Origin: Planctomycetota bacterium
Lineage (GTDB): Bacteria; Planctomycetota; UBA8742; UBA2392
Reading direction: 5' to 3'
NCBI GenBank assembly: GCA_020848275.1
Contig: JADLAK010000044.1
Span: forward strand, 1-64,000
DNA length: 64,000 bases
Below the pieces are notes generated by a model. That model saw only the letters and a program-made list of their open reading frames with translations, was not told the DNA's origin and searched no databases. Below, in pieces: positions 61,714-64,000 of this stretch. A program made the translations under genes and the position numbers. Position 1 is the stretch's first letter, and every line of letters begins with the position of its first letter.

Positions 61714-63540
61714 TCATGCGGGGGGCACGGCGTTGCGGCGGCCTGACATGCTGCTGCGGCCGGAAATGCCGTTGCCGCCCGATGCCGTGTTGAGTTCGGC
61801 GCGGGCGCGGTCAACCTGGCGTTCGATTTCTTCCTCGGGCACGCCAATAGCCTCCAGCAGTTGTTCGGCCAGCGTTACGGCGACTTCCGCTTCTTCGAAG
61901 GCAATCGCATCGGGCTTCGCTTTGGCAAGCATGGCGTAATCGGCGATGTAATGCGCGCGCACCAGAACTTTGATGGCCGGGTTGAGCGCACGTACGGCTT
62001 TGATGATCTCCGTGTGGCCCTTGGCATCGGGCAAACAAAGCAGCAAAAACTGCGCGTCTTTGCCGCCCGCGGCCTCAATTACTTCGCGGTTGGCCGCGTC
62101 GCCATAAACCGCGTGGACGCCGTCCTCGGCCTTGAGCTTTTTGACGGTGTCGACGTTGAGGTCGATGACCGTCGGGCTCAGGCCGCAATCGCGCAGGATC
62201 CGCGTGACGGTTTTGCCCACGGGGCCATAGCCGCAGACGATTGCGCCGGGTTTGCCGGTGCCGCCAATGGGCGGCGGGTCGTCCTCGATTTTGCCGGGGT
62301 TGAGCATGGCCCAGAGTTTGGGGTTGCGGCGAATCCAGTTTTCGATTCGCGGCAGGTTGCGGAACAAAATCGGGTTGATCGCAATCGAGATCAGCGCCGC
62401 GGCAACCAGCACGCTGCGGGCTTCCTGCGGGACCATACCCAGCGAGAAGCCGAGTTCGCCCAGGATGAAGGAGAATTCGCCGATCTGCGCCAGGCCCAGC
62501 CCCGCGACCAGCGCGGTGCGAAGCGGCTTGCGCAGGACAAGCACGATGGAGAGTGCGGCCAGCGGCTTGCCGAGCAGGATTACGCCCAGCACCGCGGCCA
62601 CCAGCTCGGGCCGGCCGAGTACGAAGTAAGGGTCGAACAGCATGCCGACGGAGACGAAGAACAACACCGCGAACGCGTCACGCATCGGGTGGGCGTCGGC
62701 CGCGGCCTGGTGGTGCACGTCGCTTTGGCCGACGATCATGCCGGCCAGAAACGCGCCCAGAGCCATCGACGCGCCGAAAACCGTCGCCGACAGCCATGCC
62801 AGGCCCAGTGCCAGCGCGAGCACGGTAAGCGTGAACAACTCGCGCGATCTCATGCGCGCCACGCCACTGAGCAGCCACGAGACGACCTTGCCGCCTACGA
62901 GGAAGACCACCACGCCCAGCGCGATCAGCTTCAGCGTGGCAAGGCCAAAGCCCTCCACGATTTTCATGGTGTCGCCCTGGCTGTGCATGGCGTCGGCTAC
63001 CAGCGGCAACATCACCAGCACCAGCACCGTGAGGATGTCTTCGACGATCAGCCAGCCGACCGCGGCCCGTCCGGCGGGCGTTTCAACGAGGTTTGCGTCC
63101 TGCAACACGCGCAACAGCACCACGGTGCTTGCCACCGAGACGGCCAGGCCCAACACCAGCCCGGCTTCGAGCTTCCAGCCCCACATCAGCGCCAGCAGGG
63201 TGCAAAGCAGCGTCGCGACGCTGCTTTGCACCAGCGCACCCGTGATCGCGATGCCTTTCACTTTCCAAAGGTCTTTTAATTGAAAGTGCAGCCCGACGCC
63301 GAACATCAGCAGGATTACGCCGATTTCGGCAAGCTGCGCCGCCAGGTCCGGGTCGGCTTGAAAACCGGGCGTGTAGGGGCCCACGACGATGCCCGCCACG
63401 AGGTAGCCGATGATCGGCGACAGGCCGATACGTTTGGCAGCCAAGCCGAGCACCAGCGCAAATCCCAAACCCATTGTGACGGTCAGGATCAGGCTGCTGT
63501 GGGGGCCAGCGGTCGAAAGGATGGGCAATAGAGTCGACAT
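61714..63540 (-). CDS. ybaL: YbaL/KefB-type CPA2 cation:proton antiporter with TrkA-N domain
   Basis: The protein is 608 aa, with ATG 63540 (MSTLLPILSTAGPHSSLILT) chosen by comparison with YbaL; longer in-frame starts exist. About 12-13 membrane helices include GLSPIIGYLVAGIVVGPYTP and GVILLMFGVGLHFQLKDL, typical of YbaL. An RCK/TrkA-N domain follows ('AIVCGYGPVGKTVTRILRDC', about 430-550), with an acidic and Arg-rich C-terminal tail. It is predicted to mediate K+ efflux or H+ exchange, opposite in sense to the Kdp uptake system in this window. Confidence 0.87.
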   Translation of the reverse strand: MSTLLPILSTAGPHSSLILTVTMGLGFALVLGLAAKRIGLSPIIGYLVAGIVVGPYTPGFQADPDLAAQLAEIGVILLMFGVGLHFQLKDLWKVKGIAITGALVQSSVATLLCTLLALMWGWKLEAGLVLGLAVSVASTVVLLRVLQDANLVETPAGRAAVGWLIVEDILTVLVLVMLPLVADAMHSQGDTMKIVEGFGLATLKLIALGVVVFLVGGKVVSWLLSGVARMRSRELFTLTVLALALGLAWLSATVFGASMALGAFLAGMIVGQSDVHHQAAADAHPMRDAFAVLFFVSVGMLFDPYFVLGRPELVAAVLGVILLGKPLAALSIVLVLRKPLRTALVAGLGLAQIGEFSFILGELGFSLGMVPQEARSVLVAAALISIAINPILFRNLPRIENWIRRNPKLWAMLNPGKIEDDPPPIGGTGKPGAIVCGYGPVGKTVTRILRDCGLSPTVIDLNVDTVKKLKAEDGVHAVYGDAANREVIEAAGGKDAQFLLLCLPDAKGHTEIIKAVRALNPAIKVLVRAHYIADYAMLAKAKPDAIAFEEAEVAVTLAEQLLEAIGVPEEEIERQVDRARAELNTASGGNGISGRSSMSGRRNAVPPA

Positions 63541-63649
63541 CGCGCCCAAAAGGTAGCCCATGGCCGAAGGATTGCCAGTGATCCGCAAAGAATGTTTTGC
63601 GGCACGCACGGATGCCCATTGAGGCCCGCACGCTCTATGATCTGCGGCG

Positions 63650-64000
63650 ATGCTCGAATTCGCCCGCGACCAATTTCTGTGGCTGTTCGCCTTCGTGGGC
63701 GTGTTCTTCCTCGTCTACTTTTTTGCGCGGCGCTACCGGCGCGCGCGCGTGACCTACGGGTTTGTCTGGGAACGCGTGGCGAAAAAACTTCGCCCGCCGG
63801 CCTGGAAGCGCCTTCTGCGCACGATTATTACCGTGGTCGTCAGCCTGACACTGCTGGGTTCGCTGGTGCTGTATGCGTCGGGCCTTGGACCGCCGCGCGA
63901 AGAAGAAACCCCGCCGCTGGTGGTCTATCTCGTCATCGACGGCACTCCGAGCATGCGGACTGCCGCGACCGGCGGCGCGCGCCGCGAACTAGCCATTAAG
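63650..64000 (+). CDS. BatA/VWA-type membrane protein, N-terminal part (cut by window end)
   Basis: 117 residues are visible from ATG 63650. Two membrane helices (about 8-25 and 55-75, with LRPPAWKRLLRTIITVVVSL before the second) precede the start of a von Willebrand A domain, VVYLVIDGTPSMRTA. The MIDAS reads D-G-T-P-S rather than the usual D-x-S-x-S. The layout fits the BatA-N / VWA family. The remainder lies beyond the window. Confidence 0.6.
   Translation, partial: MLEFARDQFLWLFAFVGVFFLVYFFARRYRRARVTYGFVWERVAKKLRPPAWKRLLRTIITVVVSLTLLGSLVLYASGLGPPREEETPPLVVYLVIDGTPSMRTAATGGARRELAIK

Overview
This is a high-GC, densely coded chromosomal segment from a Gram-negative bacterium. An outer-membrane porin-like barrel, several lipoproteins and periplasmic proteins support the Gram-negative call. 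Planctomycetota or a close relative is the most likely source. The grounds are the gingipain-like C25 peptidase, the matrixin with a Gly-rich/Cys/TM C-terminus, the giant VTGN-type repeat protein, the domain-split LigD and the many intergenic palindromes. The taxon is an inference; there is no rRNA or complete tRNA in the window.

Region 1 (about 1.0-10.0 kb) is a one-directional minus-strand defence island, visibly more AT-rich than the rest. In transcription order it holds: a JAMM/RadC-like protein; a type I HsdS without HsdM or HsdR; an AbiJ-NTD4-type abortive-infection protein; a membrane-hairpin protein; a truncated TIR gene; a protein with a HEPN-like motif; a Gabija pair (GajA OLD nuclease plus GajB UvrD-like helicase); and the C-terminal remnant of a prokaryotic Argonaute. 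Most neighbours overlap by 1-4 nt. Next to the island lie a 32-codon relic resembling the N-terminus of a phage-type integrase and a 26-bp tRNA-Asn-like 3' end. That 3' end recurs in direct orientation 9.8 kb away.

Region 2 (10.2-19.3 kb), between the two tRNA-end repeats, is a complete potassium operon: two small ORFs, kdpF, kdpA, kdpB, kdpC, a TorF-like porin, kdpD and kdpE. A later CPA2 antiporter of the YbaL/KefB type and a PgpH-like HD phosphodiesterase suggest K+/c-di-AMP homeostasis is well represented.

Region 3 (20-30 kb) holds two proline-rich membrane proteins and a minus-strand surface cluster: a TPR lipoprotein, a giant 1957-aa repeat protein, and a fibronectin-type protein ending in a poly-Gly-Cys-TM-Arg signal. 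Region 4 (30-44.7 kb) holds an ABC exporter, a cold-shock protein, tandem DUF502 proteins, a PilB/GspE ATPase, a decayed nucleotidyltransferase gene, an ABC-2 exporter (two permeases plus ATPase), a domain-split LigD end-joining operon and an aldo/keto reductase.

Region 5 (44.9-64 kb) holds the rplY-rpsF-ssb-rpsR-rplI ribosomal cluster, a C25 peptidase, a PgpH-like protein, an orphan FliS, a secreted matrixin with its partner, bioD, an OppABC-like transporter with unusual insertions, an EF-hand protein, the YbaL-like antiporter, and the start of a BatA/VWA protein cut by the window end. Short intergenic palindromes recur throughout, and one such repeat appears to have been taken into a coding sequence at 52.6 kb.
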